64,000 bases of DNA from Oryzias latipes (lineage: Eukaryota; Chordata; Actinopteri; Beloniformes; Adrianichthyidae), in the NCBI RefSeq assembly GCF_002234675.1, contig NC_019875.2:22624299-22688298 (forward strand), written 5' to 3'. Of this stretch, positions 12,197-26,305 are shown one piece after another; position 1 is the stretch's first letter; each line of letters starts with the position of its first letter. The position numbers and the translations under genes were made by a program. The notes under the pieces were generated by a model. It was not told where the DNA came from, ran no database searches, and saw only the letters and a list, made by a program, of their open reading frames with translations.

Positions 12197-12887
12197 GTAG
12201 GTGTCACTGCAAATATAGATTGTGATCAAGCAAAGAGTTAGCTTAACTGCTAGCGTAACTTAGGCTGGGTCAACCAGCTGAGCTAACGTTAGCATCGGAC
12301 TAGCTCTGGACATTTATTCACTGGATTGTTGCTTTTACTTCTCTTTGCGTCATCAAAACACAAGCCCGTGATATTTATCTAGTTTTTTATATTTATTCTA
12401 GGCCACACACATTCCCCACAAGTTGATTATCTAAGGCTTTATGTCGCTATTATACTCATAAACTGGCATGCTATTGTTATGTTAGCCTTTAGAAGAAGAA
12501 GAAGACCACGGACGGTACAGTGTAGCTGTCATTTATGAGTTACTGTTTGCTCAGTAGATTAAGAATGTACGCAAAGGCTTTAATAATTTTAATGATTTAA
12601 TGGATTTTACTTGAATGTTAGTTGCAATATAGATTAATATTGTGACTTTTTTTTAATCAAAAAATTGAAAAAACACCAGTCAGCTAAGGGATAAAACAAA
12701 AGTTTTAGCAAATATGTACATGTTTGATGATCTGCTTTCGTCATATTCATTTAAACACTGGAAGAACTTTTGGAAGAACCAAAAGTAAACGATCTTCTTT
12801 ACGCATTTCTCTTGTTAGTTTTTTTTGTTTGTTTTTCATTTAACATTTTCTATTTTTGTGCAACCGTATCCTGTTTTTCAGAGCATT

Positions 12888-15800
12888 ATGGACCAGGATT
12901 ATGAGTGCAGGCTGCTCAAACAGATCAACATACAAAACGAGAATGCTAGTCCCAGCCCTATAGTAAGTAAACTGTGCTCAGTTAGTGTTTTATTTTTTGA
13001 ATTTGGATGTTCATTTTTCCTGTTTTGTTTTGTACCAGCTGTGTGAACAAATTTTAAATGTCGATAAACATGGTCCAAGTGATTTTAGCCTCAGTTGAAT
13101 TATTGTGTGTAACTTAAAAAAGATCTATTTTCCGTTATCTAAACAAAAAATTTTCTTGGCACATTGTGTAAAACATTTCTTTAAACTTTAAATATGACAA
13201 CTGACACGTCCGTGATTATCTTGATAGTTTTTTTTATACAGCTTGTCATCCTTCGGTTCTGTGCAAACACTAATTTTTTGATTCTCTGTAGATCAGCAAA
13301 AAAACAAAAGGTTTTCCACAGTGACCATGCTCTACTACAGAATGTCTGTCTTGGAACATTTAACTTTCCATTTAGATTGTCAAAGTAATCAAGTGCCTAA
13401 TATGTTCCCTTACGATGTTTTTGTTATTCTTTTCTTCGCTATCGTGGATGTTTCCTACCAAAAAAGCGTTGAAGATTGTAACAGTTTGACCAGAAACAGA
13501 ACTCTAATGCTTTTCCCAAACAGGATTTGCCAACTTCAAATGCACAGAGAAGACAGAGTTAGTGTTGGAAATGAAAATGGTTTAACAAACCAATTTTTTT
13601 GACAGTGTCACTAGTGTTAAGCAAAAACAAGACGCTACCCGCCAAATAACTAGAATTTGTGAATCCTGCCTTCTGTTGTTAACACCTCAAATGAATGCAC
13701 CATCTGCCACATGGATCATCCTCCTGTTTTGTTATTAAGATTTCAGATCACTATCCAAGCCCGTTTTGTATTTGGCCTCCAGTCTTAACTGCTCTCTCCT
13801 CTCGTCCCCCGTAGAAAGCTGTGGCAGCAGTGCGATCTCTGACACCCACCAGCTCCCCCCTGTCCTCGCCTAGCAAGCACGGCGATCGCTTCATTCCCTC
13901 CCGTGCTGGAGCCAACTGGAGTGTCAACTTCCACCGCATTAATGTGAGTCTGCTGCCATATTCTCTGTCCAACCAAATGTACAATAGTTTCAAGATCAGA
14001 ATGTCGATTATCTGGGAGCGAGCATTTTTGACATGCTTGGATTTGGTTGATCTTTGTTCAGTTTCTTGACTGTGAAAACTTCAGCACTGAAAATGCTGAG
14101 ATTTTGTTCATTCATGGGATTCTCCGTCTGATGCAGGAAATTGAAAAGTCCCACAATCAAAACAGGAAAACTAAAGATGGCACCACGGACAGCAACAAAG
14201 GTAATCCATTTCATCTGTGCTGAACTTTGTAGAAATAAATTCTTGTGTTTAGAGACACTGAACAGTCCTTTAATCTGCTTTTCTTCTTAACAAAGTCCAT
14301 ACTGCCCTTTTTTAACTGTTGTCTTCAGCAGTTTAGACTAAACAAACATCTATGGAGTAGCTTGGCCTCCTAGATATTTTTCCTTTTTTATAGTAAAGCT
14401 TCTGTGGAGTTTGTCACTTAACAGACAACTTTATTTTATTTTTTAACAATTGTGTAAATTAATCAGAACCAACCTCAGATTCACACTGAAACGCTCTGCT
14501 GGAGCAATGGGTTAAAGGAAATGCAAAGGCAGATGTCTTTTCTCAGTTTAGGTAGCAATTTCGGTTAGGAAATCTGTGGAACAAGTTACAGCAGGCCGAG
14601 TGTTCGCTGTCGGTTATGACATGAGCTGTGGAGGGAAAAAGATGGATGAACAAACACAGAATTTCTTTTTAAAGGATTTGACTGGCAACCCCTTGAACAG
14701 CCAAAAAGACATTAAAGTTGCTTTACATTTCGTTCCTGTTCATCCCAATGTTGTAAGACAAGTTCAAATTTTTATTTAGATTTTATTGTCACTATGACGA
14801 TTCAGATGAAACTAGTTACCCTGTTAATTCATACAAACCCGTACAAAGTGATACACTTTGGTCCATCGCTATATCACAGTTCACCTTTCACGATCACGCT
14901 GTTTCACAGATCTTCTGTGGAATTTTGAATGCTTTTTTTTCTTCCAGACAGCCCACTGGTTCTGAATGTTCTGCATCGTGATTGGCTTGATTAATGGCTC
15001 CTATATCCTGTACAGAATGTGTTCAGATGCCGAATCTACCTAAATCATCGATTGTGATCACGTCCTTGTTTTCATTTTTAAATACTGCGCATTTCCCCTT
15101 TTGTGAGTTGTATTAAGAACGTAACCGAGGGAACACTGTTATATTTGTTAATTTAATTTAAAAAAGTTGAATTTTCCATGAGCCATGAAGTCTGCGTTAT
15201 GAGTTTGGTCTCACAGAAATCAGATTTGAACCTGTTTCAACCTCCAAACGTTGTTCCAAAAATCCGTTCCACAAAGGTGGTCACAGATAGATTTATTAAC
15301 AGAAACCAATTATTATTGCTATTAGGCTCTGAGTCCAATGAAGGGCAGCTCTGTGATTTAAGGTGGAAAATAAATGAAAGCTCTCATCACTGAATGATAT
15401 AAGGGCTTAGTGGTTTGATTTCCTGGTTGTTGTCCCTGTGCTTCAGCGGACGGCTTGGCTTACTTGGCTCTGTTGAAGAACGAGCTGCTGGGAGCGGGGA
15501 TTGAGAAAGTCCAGGACCCGCAGTCCGAGGACCGTCGTCTGCAGCCATCAACTCCTGCAAAGAGGAGCCTTTTTAGTGTAAGAACACCAGAGCAGCACCA
15601 ATGTTTCTTACATTTGCTGATATTATTTTATTTTTTTAAACCAAAGACTGAATAGACTGTATTTTTCAGTATTCTGTCAGCACTAAGAGGACTCTGCCAG
15701 AGGAAGATGGAAACACAGTTTCTCCATATTCTTTGTCACCTGTCAGTAGCAACAGGTAAGACATTATTTAAAAAGCATTATCAGTTTTTATTATTTTTTT

Positions 15801-18153
15801 CTTTAGTTTTGGTAAACACTCTTTGCAGAAATTCAGCAAAGTTTCTTATTCTTGTGTTTTGCAGCCAGAAACTGTTGCGGTCGCCACGAAAACCAACTCG
15901 CAAGATTTCCAAAATTCCTTTCAAGGTCTTAGACGCTCCAGAGCTCCAGGATGACTTCTACCTCAACCTGGTGGACTGGTCCTCTCTGAACGTGCTCAGT
16001 GTCGGACTGGGCACCTGTGTGTACCTGTGGAGTGCCTGTACCAGCCAGGTGTGTGTTGTTGTTTTTTTTTTAAGAAAACCTGACCTACTTCTCACCCAGA
16101 TGGCCTCCTTTAATCATTTTCAGTCTGTAAATTGAAGTTCTTTACTACTTGTGGTGGAACAACAAATGATTCATTGTATGCTCTGGTTCCTCTGTGTGCA
16201 TCTGTGCAGGTGACGCGTCTCTGTGACCTCTCTGTTGAAGGAGACTCTGTGACATCTGTGGGTTGGTCAGAGAGGGTATGTTTTCCTGCACATTAAAACA
16301 TCCACTTTTGTTAGATAACTAAGTAGTTAAACATGTAATGAATCCTTCAGAACATGTGTAAACAAACATATATATATATAAGAAAGTAGGTTTTATCCTC
16401 TAATCTGGTCTGAATTATGCCAATTTGACATCATGGTTGGGTAAATAACACATCAAACTATCATACTTGCCTGTTTTTGTGCAGCATGAGAGGGCTGTGC
16501 TGTGTTTTTGATGTTATATCAATTTGTTTGTCGGAAGTTTGACACTATGCATTCTCTCTTCAATGCCAGCATTCATATTCAGTTTTGCTCAGACTAGAAG
16601 AGGGTTCAGAAATTTAAAAAAAAATTTTAGCTGTCAGTGTGCAGATCTTTACCTCCTACAGAGATCTTTTCAGGGGCTTTCTGTTTACACTCTCTTCCGC
16701 TAGCTTACAGCCCCTCACACCCCCAACCTAACACCACTGTAGCTACAAACAGGGCCAGCATTATTGGAGTTATCCAGCTGTACAGTTTTGAGCCAGATGC
16801 CAGCTCCGATGAGGAAAAAACAAAGACGCACATGGATCTAGGCTTTTTAGTGACCAGCTGTCACCAATAAGCCATTTTTCAAACTGCATTTTCTTCATCC
16901 TCCTTATTCACGTTGATTTGAATGAAAACATTCTCAGAAATACAATTTTAAGCCTAGTTTACTTTCTAAAAGTCATGAGAAAAACGCCACAAAGAACATG
17001 TTAAAAACACGAAAAAACACAATTTTCATGGGATTGGGTCTTTAAAGTATGAAGTATTATTGGAACTCTTAGAGATTTTGGAATATTAAAGTTTATTTTG
17101 TTAGTTTTTTTTTTTCTAGCTCCTCCATGTGTGGGTTTGGTGACTGTTATGTGATTTCTAGGGGAACCTGGTCGCCGTGGGAACTCATAAGGGCTACGTC
17201 CAGATCTGGGATGCGGCGGCAGGGAAGAAGCTCTCTGTTTTAGAGGGACACACTGCCAGAGTGGGTGAGTGGAAACTGGTTCAGAGACTTAAAGGATTTC
17301 ATCCTTCATTCATGTTGGCGCGTGGGATTGTTAACCCCTGTAATTCATGTTCGGTGAATCATCTGCCCTTCGATCTGCCTTTCGCCTCCCTTTGCCAGGT
17401 GCCTTGGCATGGAATGCAGACCAGCTGTCGTCTGGGAGTCGTGATCGCGTGATCCTGCAGCGGGACATCAGAGCCCCGCCTCTCCAGTCAGAACGCCGTC
17501 TCCAAGGACACAGGCAGGAAGTCTGTGGGCTCAAGTGGAGCACAGACCATCAGCTGCTGGCCTCAGGAGGAAATGATAACAAGGTAAATAAAGTGTAAAC
17601 TTCTGTTTGTTCAGGTTTAATCACAGACTTGTCTCTGAACGTCTCATTTGAAACGTGGCTCTGCAGTTGCTTGTGTGGAACCACTCCAGCGTTGTGCCCG
17701 TCCAGCAGTACACTGAGCATTTGGCTGCAGTAAAGGCTATCGCCTGGTCACCCCACCAGCACGGCCTGCTGGCGTCGGGAGGCGGTACAGCCGACCGCTG
17801 CATCCGCTTTTGGAACACCCTGACCGGCCAGCCCCTGCAGTGCACTGACACCGGGTCTCAGGTCTGCAACCTGGCCTGGTCCAAACACACCAACGAACTG
17901 GTAAGTCACCTTAAATGACGCCGGTACGAAACAGAACACTCGTCTCTTTAACCACAGTGGACTTGAAAAGAAAAAGGTTGAGTTAGAAAGGTTGGCTCAT
18001 TTGGATCTAAAGGGATTCAGTAATAAAAGAGAGCGCTTTGCTGTCGACAATAAGGGGTGTGTTCATCTGCTGTTTTATTTTTCCTTCTTCAGACTAAGTC
18101 TACGTTCACACTGCAGGGATTAATACCCAATTCCGTTTTTTTGAAAAAAAATC

Positions 18154-18195
<42 letters not shown>

Positions 18196-19837
18196 AAGGC
18201 CATTCACGTTTCCAATTAAATCAGAACTTTTGTGATCTCCTGTGGGACCGTGAAATGACCCAGAAGTGACCCGGATGCGCAGAAGAGTACTCAACTGTGA
18301 ATGACGTCACTCGTTTGTGAAAGTAGCTAACGTTAACAAAGGATGTCAACAACAGTGTTGTCAACAGCGGAGCTCTTTTTGCATTGTTACATTTATTTTC
18401 ACAAAGGAGCGAGCACAATTACAATCTTCTAATTTTAAGAATGCAATGGAGCCAGGATCATCTGTACCCACTGTTGTGGAATGGCAATGTGGATGTGCAC
18501 TTGCGCGCGTGTCTGTAAGTGTGTAAGAGAGAGGAGAAGAGCGCGTGCAGCGAGGTAGAGATTGGGGCGGCAGTGGGGGCGCGCATTCGTATTGTGTGTT
18601 ACGGAGGAAGGAGAACGGTAATAAAAGAAGGCTTCCCCCAGAATAAATGCTATTGACTCTTTATTTACCCGTTCTGAAGAATATAAGGTTCAGAACAGGG
18701 AAGTGAACCCCGAAAAAGGATCTGCCTTCTGTCCCGCGCTTCTGACCACGGTCGGAAATGGAAAAAATCTTTTAAAAAGTAATCGCGGGGAAGGTTCAAC
18801 GCCACACTCGGCCATTTCGCTGGAATTTTTTTTTTTTTAAAACCGCCCGGTTGCGATAAGAGCCCTGGTGTTTGACCTGAATAGAGCTGTCACCCCAAAT
18901 ATTAATCCAATCGGTGACCTCGCTTCCCTTCCACTGACTGGTCTGAGCAGCATCGTCTGCCATGGTTATTGTTTATGTTCTCGTTCCCGCATACTTCAAC
19001 GCAGAATTATGAAGTTTGTAGCGTATCGATGACGTACTGATCGGATAAATGTGATCTGGCCGTTCAGACGGAGGTCACATTTCAAAAGATCAGATACGTA
19101 TCGGATTCAGGACCACATACCCAAGTGGCCTGGGTCGCATTTGAAAAGATCGGATCTGTGTCGTTCAGACTGTTGTGAAATATCAGATACAGGTCGCATA
19201 GGGGCAAAAACATTGGAATTGGGTCGTTTCAGCCTGCAGTGTGGACGTAGCCCAATTGTGCTCACTCCTGTGCTTTTTCAAACACTGACAAGCAGAACTC
19301 TGTTTTCCTTTGCAGGTCAGCACACACGGGTATTCTCAGAACCAGATACTGGTTTGGAAATATCCGTCTTTAACTCAAGTGGCCAAACTCACAGGACATT
19401 CATACAGAGTTCTTTACCTGGTTGGTATAAACATTTCTTGCTTTTGTAAGGGACATTTTGAACGGGATTTTTAAAAATGCATTGCAATATTTTAGAGAAA
19501 ATATTTACTATATTTATGGGGAAAAAACTTTACACAAAAGTGTTTTTCTCTTTCTTTGATTAAATAGTTTTGTGATGCCATTTTGTTCTGTGTGTATCTG
19601 CAGGCCATGTCACCTGATGGGGAGGCCATCGTGACGGGGGCGGGAGATGAAACACTTAGGTTCTGGAACGTCTTTAGTAAGATGAGATCCACAAAGGTAT
19701 TGACTCCGTTCTTAAAAGTCCCACTTCTTTGAATGCACCGTTTTGTTCAGTGATGTCCTCCATTGGTCATTTTCTTTGTCTTTTTTTCCTGCCAGGAATC
19801 CGTCTCTGTGTTGAACCTATTCACCAGGATCCGGTAG
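12888..19837 (+). CDS. fzr1: fizzy-related protein 1 / Cdh1, APC/C co-activator
   Basis: Thirteen coding exons: 12888-12962, 13815-13943, 14137-14200, 15447-15577, 15670-15755, 15865-16048, 16210-16275, 17162-17264, 17399-17583, 17667-17900, 19316-19420, 19604-19696 and 19796-19837. They sum to 1497 nt and 498 residues (human about 496), in phase throughout. FZR1 recruits D-box and KEN substrates to the anaphase-promoting complex in late mitosis and G1. Visible parts are the N-terminal MDQDYECRLL, the C-box DRFIPSR (residues 49-55), the basic linker KLLRSPRKPTRKISKIPFKV, a seven-blade WD40 propeller from about residue 180, and the C-terminal Ile-Arg tail ending FTRIR. The donor after 19420 is weak (GTTGGT). 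Large introns carry transposons, notably 17901-19315. Exon 2 begins KAVAAVRSLTPTSSP, differing from the human RVTEMRRTLTP. Confidence 0.97.
14845..15145. mobile_element. degraded MITE in fzr1 intron 3 (Tigger/pogo-like)
   Basis: The stretch runs from a weak left end (cactttggtccatcgctata) to a right end reading GAACGTAACC, then gagggaacactgt. It resembles the better preserved copy at 63128-63470. Both carry an internal CTGCATC(G/C)TGATTGGCT segment. The boundaries here are approximate. Confidence 0.5.
18098..19252. mobile_element. DNA transposon with short inverted ends in fzr1 intron 10
   Basis: The left end GTCTACGTTCACACTGCAGG and the right end CCTGCAGTGTGGACGTAGCC are near-perfect inverted repeats. 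Flanking trinucleotides are TAA and CAA, so a 3-bp duplication is plausible but imperfect. No transposase is left. Inside are a long poly-T tract (about 18159-18193) and a solo LTR at 18472-18801. The ends resemble those of the element at 37314-38389 (ACACTGCA, then ACCCAATTCCG). Confidence 0.72.
18472..18801 (+). mobile_element. solo LTR, copy 1
   Basis: A 330-bp segment starts TGTTGTGG, ends GGTTCAACG, and is flanked by a 4-bp duplication CCAC (18468-18471 and 18802-18805). Its 3' half shares GGGAAGTGAACCCCGAA, CGCTTCTGACCACGGTCGG and AGGTTCAAC with the solo LTR at 53850-54173. The terminal CA has decayed to CG. Internal retrotransposon sequence is absent, as expected after LTR-LTR recombination. 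The host element is the DNA transposon 18098-19252. Confidence 0.75.
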
Positions 19838-21400
19838 TTTGTCCGTCAAGGGAATGCGGAGTGGGAGTCGATTTGTCTCTGTCTGCATTTGAGTGTCATC
19901 ATATTCATCTTCAGAAACCAGAAACCAGGTTCTGGCTGAAGAAAGGTGCTCAGCCTGATTCTGGAGGGCTGAACAGACATAGGACTAACAGAAATCCACT
20001 GCCTTTTGACAAATGATGTCTTTGCCCTCATAGGACTGGAGATCTTTGAAGATCTGAAGAATATCTCAACCATCTTGTGATGGTTTTGTTTGCAAATTGA
20101 CATTGTGTGTACCTGCCAAATACTGAGTTTGTTTTTGTAATTGTCTATTTATATTTTATTTTTCTCTTTTTTTTTTTTTTTTTTTTAAATCAGATACTCC
20201 TTAAGTGTTATTGTTTGCATAGGCAGGAGCATTAATGTTCATATCCAGATCTGCAGTTTTAAGTTTCTTCTCTGGACTTTTTATTCAAATGTAATGAAAA
20301 AATAAGTATTTTTGTGTCTTTGTTTCCCAGTGGATATTAATAATGTTCAATAATAACAAGCTCCCAAAGGTTGTGCTTTGAGAGCCGTTGGTAGGAAACG
20401 AGGATTACAGAAAACGACTCATTTACTTTTAATTTACAGGTTGTGTTCAGTAAGCAAACAGTGCTTGACGAAAGAAGAGAAAAAAAATTGCTTTTGGAGG
20501 ACGCTTTACAGCAAAACAAAGTTCTACAATATTGTAGTAGCATATCTAGTTTCAAGCCCTCCTTGTTTGCTTCATGAAAGAAAAAAAAAAAGAAAATCAG
20601 GCAGGAAAAATAAAACTGCATTTTGTTGTATTAAAAAGCAGACAATTTGGGTGTTTGTGTTAAATCAATATTAAAATCGCAGGTCAGCATTTTTTACTAT
20701 TAAACAGTTTTTTTTTTTTTTTTTTTTTTTTTTACAGACAGGAAAATTATATCTGCTTCGTTTTCTCCCTGAATGTCTGAATTCATTTGATGATGCAGTT
20801 AAGTGAATGCTATTTATTTGTTTAGTACAAGTGGAGCAACGGCGAGTTTACTAAAAATGTCAGAAGACGTTCCTAAACCACTAGAACACAATGCTGCCGA
20901 CTTAAACTACAGAATGTTTCAAAGAAGTATTTCTGTACTCGGATATGATGGACAATTAAAGGATCATATCATATAACACTTACCAGATCTTTTATATTTT
21001 AATCCACAAATAATATAAGGGTTGTTCTTTGTTTTTTTCTGCTGTTAAATCCATTTGGTTGTGAAATTTTAAAAGTTACATCAACAAATGTAGTTTTTTA
21101 TTCACCCCTTTTTTTTCCCCCAAATTGGAAATTTCCTTGATTCTCTCTAAGGTGTCTAATTATTTTGAAATGCAACCGAGGATATTTAAATACATTTTTG
21201 ATTTTCTTTCATTTACAAAAGTAAGTACCATTCAATCGATAATGTTCAAAAAGTTTTTTTTTTTTTTTTTTAAATCCGAAATTCCACTTTTTCTTTTTTA
21301 GGTAAACCAGAACCGGTGCTGCAAGTCTTCATGCTGCTGGATAGTGGCTTTTTTGGTCTTTAAAACAATTATTTATAGAATTAAAGACAAACAATAAAAA
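19838..21400 (+). other. probable fzr1 3' UTR and downstream flank
   Basis: Noncoding DNA with several poly-T tracts. Candidate polyadenylation signals lie near 20611 (AATAAAACTG) and 21393 (AATAAAAAC). Which one is used cannot be told. Confidence 0.45.
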
Positions 21401-24400
21401 CACAAAAGAACCTTTTTTTTTTACAGCCTCAAACTTTATACATTTTTGTATTAGCTGCTTTCTAGTGGGATGTTGAAAGTACAAATTCTGTACTTTCTTA
21501 ATCACCCCTTTTTAGGAGTACAAATTTTTTTACTTTTGTACTCCTAAATTTTTCAGATATGTTTCATTATTTGAACATTATTCAGAGATTGAAATAGTTT
21601 AAAGATCCTGTATAAAACCCATCTATGAACAGGTGCGATAAACACCATGGTTTTTATGTAATGTTTATAAGTTTATCATCAAGTTAACCAGGATAATCCA
21701 ATTAAGATTAAAACAATTTTTTGCAAGGGAGTCCTGGCCAACAATAAAAGCCATATACCTGTATATGTTTTAATATGCATTATACTAATCCATATACATT
21801 CAGTTTGAGTTGTTTAAATTATGCTTCAATCATTTGTCCTTATTTGGAGGCTTTCCAATTGAATTGGCCAAATGCAAAGTGAACACCAGAGGGAGCCATC
21901 CCATGACTCAACGCTGCTGTCATCACAGCCTCACCAACAGTTGTAATCAGATTACCTTAAAGGTGAGATTCACATCTATCCGAGGAACATCCTGCTTGAA
22001 AGATTTGTCTTAACGGGTCAGAGAACAAAATGCAGACTTGAATGCAATTGCCCGACAAACATAGCTGCATGCATGTGGTTTAGTTTATCCACATTTTTGC
22101 ATTTAAAATGAATATAGATGTTAAATGAAACATGTTTTGTTTCAACTAAAATTCAGAAATCACCAGAGTCCATCATCACAGACTCTATGAGACCAAATTG
22201 GAGCAGGAAACACAAAAATTAAGAAATGTCATTGCTAATTGAGAGTTATTTGTGATTTTTTTGAAGTACTCTTGGTGACTCAGCTTTTATCAAGGAGCCA
22301 GAGTCTCCTCACTTTGAACTCCATTATAGTTTCAAAGGAATGACGCGGCGGCCTCTCACAAATGCTCAGAATGGAAGACTTTCAACACCATCTTCTCCCT
22401 CATCTGCAGATCTCAGTGGGCAGATCTTCACAATGAGCCCCAAAAGCAGAGGGGGCTCACCAATATGCATAATGCTGCCTCCTGATGTTTCCATCAAGAA
22501 ACGCTAGTGGGATGTGCATTATACGACCAACGCCTCATAACACAATGAACAGGATCCTCCCATGTGGGGCTCTAGTTTTCCAGATGACCAGGCAGCTGAG
22601 GTATCAAACAACGTTTTTTTTTGTAATGATTATCAGCCGCAGGTTTCTTTTTGGACATTGTGTCAGAGGGATGATGGAGGGACTCGATTACAAACAGGAG
22701 TCAATCACATCAGCAGCACAGATTAGGGAATGGGATACAGCCTGTGACTTGCTGTCAAAACATTTATTAACAGAAGCTTGATAGTTGCAACTAAGAATAA
22801 GGAACTGGAATTTAAGTTACAATCTAAGTAATGCTTTTTTATTTAGGTCATATTTATATGGACAAAGGTTCTGTGTGTTCTATTTTGTTGTTGTGTTTTC
22901 GGATTTTAAATTTGGAAAATGTTTATGTGAAGCACTTTGAGCTACTTTAATTGGAAAAGTACTCTATATATATAAAGTTGGATTTGATTTGAAAACTAAG
23001 GCATATGTTACGCCGTTGAACTAACTTTTGGGGAACAGGAATTCTATCCAGATTGCAGTATTTTCCGTTGAACGTGTTTGTTCTAAATTGAAGAAGGATA
23101 TAGTATTTATTGTTTTATAACAGTACACCGGGCTTAGACAACTGAAAGGTTTTTCTTTATCATTACTTGCTTGTTAGTACATTACCGGTATATTTTGTTT
23201 TTCTTTTGTAGTACACATATACATCAAAGTGAATCAAAACGATGACCCAAAAATTTGAGGTTTGAACCGATTTGCTGGGAAAGTGAATGATTGCATAATG
23301 AACACAACAGATGTGTAATAAAATGATAAAACATTGTCAACTATCCTCAAACGGCATTCTATTTTCATGGATTTTGAACATCTAGCTAGAAAAAATATAG
23401 ATTTGGCTTTGACAGCAAACGCTGGTTACATTTAACAAAAGCTCAATCCTTCCATCAGTTTGTGTTGGGTTGGTCAGATTACCTACTGGTAATCGTTTTA
23501 GTATTTTTTAACTTTGCTTTAACATCTGTATCTGGTTGGATGATTGCAGACCTCTTCTCTTCAGACTCTTTGCATCCTCACAGCTATGTAAAGCACTGCA
23601 GGAAATGAAAAACCCTGAAACTCATAAAGTGTCCTTTTCAATTATTCGTTATGGCTGTTGTAGTTTTCTCTATGGTCAAGTTAGAGTGACTGAGAAGCAG
23701 ATTTATGAGACAAAACGCAACCAATTGCATCTCTGTTAATTGCAATAACCTCACTCATTTTACAGAGCTTTAATTACTAAAATGGAACAGAATCAGACAA
23801 TGTGGAATCCAAACTCAAGGGTGTGACATTTACAAAGTGGGAGACGCAAATCTTGTGCCCTTTTAAGCAAAAAAAAATAAAAAAATAAAATAACTATTTA
23901 AAAGTTGAAGCTAAGGAGGTTCTAATTTTCTCCCCCACATGAAACGCAAAAAAAGCCTGATTATTTTTTGAATAGTCTATTCGTTTTGTGCTTTTGCCAA
24001 TTTCTCTGTGAGATTCAGTGTTACAAACAATGGATATGTTCTGAATTAATTAGTAGATCTATAAAATTTGAAAGTGACAATTGTTCTATACTTATGGAAT
24101 GCAAAAGTGGTCATTCTCAAGAAGGATAATAGTTCTGGGGGTAAATTAACCATCTAATCATTTTTAATATAGTGCTGTGATTGTTTTTATAGTCATGTTG
24201 CTGTTGGTATGTCCTCTTACAGAATACTTAACCTACTTTTTGCTTAGACAAAAGAGAATTTAGCAATCATAATCAAAACTATACGACAGCCTGTTTTTCT
24301 CCAAAGAAGACCAAACCAGTTCTTCTCCATTCCACTCAATCAACTTTTTTCTCAAACTACGTTTATCTAATTTTAAAGACTGGATAATCTCTACTCATTT

Positions 24401-24830
24401 GACTTTTGAAAAGGATAAAACATGAAACACTAGAATATACCTTCGTATCCATTGTGCTATCCTATGACCCCACCCTTACATTGACGTGTTCTCCCTACCA
24501 TGACAAAGGTGTACAAACGTGAAGAGGGTTTCATGTAATCCATGGACACCAGTGAAGATCACAAGTCATTGAAGAAAAAAGGTTCAGCGCACTGTCTTGT
24601 GGGTCTAGATGACCCAACTCCCAATGTTAAAGTGCCTGTGATATGAAAATCAAAAGTCGTTTTTTTAAGTGCCAGTGCATGCTCAGTCTCAACAACCTAA
24701 AATGATAGAAGAAATACTATTATAACTAATACTGTATAGACATTACAGAGCAGAAATTTTAGACAGATGTGGAAAAAAAAGACTGTAAATCAAGCATGCT
24801 TTCAAAAGTTAAAATGTTCTTTTTTTGTGA
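21401..24830. other. intergenic DNA, no gene seen
   Basis: No exon supported on either strand. A retroelement tail of the common fish type lies at about 22920-23000 (gtgaagcactttgagct, then TATATAAAG and a GATTT-type tail). Confidence 0.4.
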
Positions 24831-24834
24831 AAAA

Positions 24835-25540
24835 ATAAAACAAACTTAAATTAATATTTGGTTTGACTATCCTTTGGCTTCAAAGCCACATCAGTCCTTG
24901 TAGGCGCACTTTTGAAGGAACTTGGCTGGTAAGTTGGAGAACTAACCACAGATCTTCTGTAAGTCTATCTCTTCATATGATCCCAGACTAACTCCATGAA
25001 GTTAAGATCAGCGTTCTGCAGGGGCCTCGTCATCACTTCCAGTACTACTTGTTCTTCTTTAAGCTGAAAATAGATCTTATTGACTTTGGCTCCGTTTGGG
25101 GTCATTGTCCTACTAAAAAAATGTTTACGTGCTTCTTTGATGATACTGCTTGATGGAGAAGTATTTGCCTGTATTTTTCAGCATTTAGCACCCCAGTAAT
25201 CCTGAACAAATCCTCAACTCCATTTGCAGAAATGCAGCCCCAAACATTGAAGGAGCCTCCATCACGCTTCAAGTTTGGTTCCAGACAATCATGACAGTTC
25301 TGCTCTTCAGCCCTTTGATACACAAACTGTCTTCTGCTACAGACAAAAAATTTACATTTTGACTCATCAGTCTAGACTAGAGCAACTGCTAACGTTTTTC
25401 TGCTCTCCCAATTTTATGTTTTCCCACAAACTTGAGTCACTTGACCTTTTTTGCGCATTTCGGTTACATTTTTCATGAAGAACCACTCCCATACAGCTAT
25501 TTCTGTTTCAGTTCAACCAATGATGATCATTAGCAGTTGT
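24835..25540 (-). pseudogene. degenerate Tc1/mariner transposase
   Basis: The minus-strand frame 25323-25102 contains LKRDGGSFNVWGCISANGVE followed by GVLNAEKYRQIL. This is the typical Tc1 transposase core (GGSVMVWGC, then the segment before the last catalytic Glu). The plus-strand text from 24860 to 25100 matches the antisense of fish Tc1 N-terminal and catalytic regions, but with many stops and indels. It is a dead copy; exact ends and TA duplications could not be fixed. Confidence 0.82.
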
Positions 25541-26300
25541 TTGATACAATGGCTTGATCAAACAACTGACTATAATCATATAACATCCTATAGTTTTGAC
25601 AGTGTGCTCATCAGAATTGTTGCTCATTTGAAGGCAAAAGTTGATAACAGCAAAGATTGATTTGATTTAGATTTTTCTCTTGTTCACTCACTTTGCATTA
25701 TATCTATCCATCTAATAATTAAATGATAAATCGACTTATATTATATATAGGTCCACACAGATTGATCTGTTTGAGGCAAGTTGTTAATTGAAATGACCTA
25801 TATCATTATAAAATCATTTTAAAACATAGTCATAATAAAACAAAATGACATTGAGTATTTTCATATTGGAAAACACGATTTGAATTGAGAGTGGCCTGAA
25901 CTTTTTGAAATTAAAATGCAAATCATTTTGCCATTAATTCTTGTTTACTTGTTTGTTTGTAGACATATTGAATTTACACTTGATTATCTTGCAAGAAACA
26001 CAAGAAATCTGGAAAACTTCACCTGCACTGTTTAGTAACCAGGTATTTATCTCCGAGTGACACTGGTTGAATCATTGGCTAAATATCGATTCTAGGCAAG
26101 TGAATCAGATCAAAATCAAGCATGAATCGTATCGGCGACCACGAATTTTGATATGAATGGAATCATTGTGTTAAAACGAATTGTTACCCCCCCCACACAC
26201 ACACACAAACACACACACGCGTTATGTCCACGTCAATTGGCCTCCTCTCACAATCGTCACTTCAACTTGTCCCACCTCCTGCTCATCTTCTCTGGGCAGC
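25541..26300. other. intergenic DNA, no gene seen
   Basis: AT-rich DNA with a C-run and CA-rich microsatellite at about 26187-26220. No exon supported. Confidence 0.4.
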
Positions 26301-26305
26301 AGACG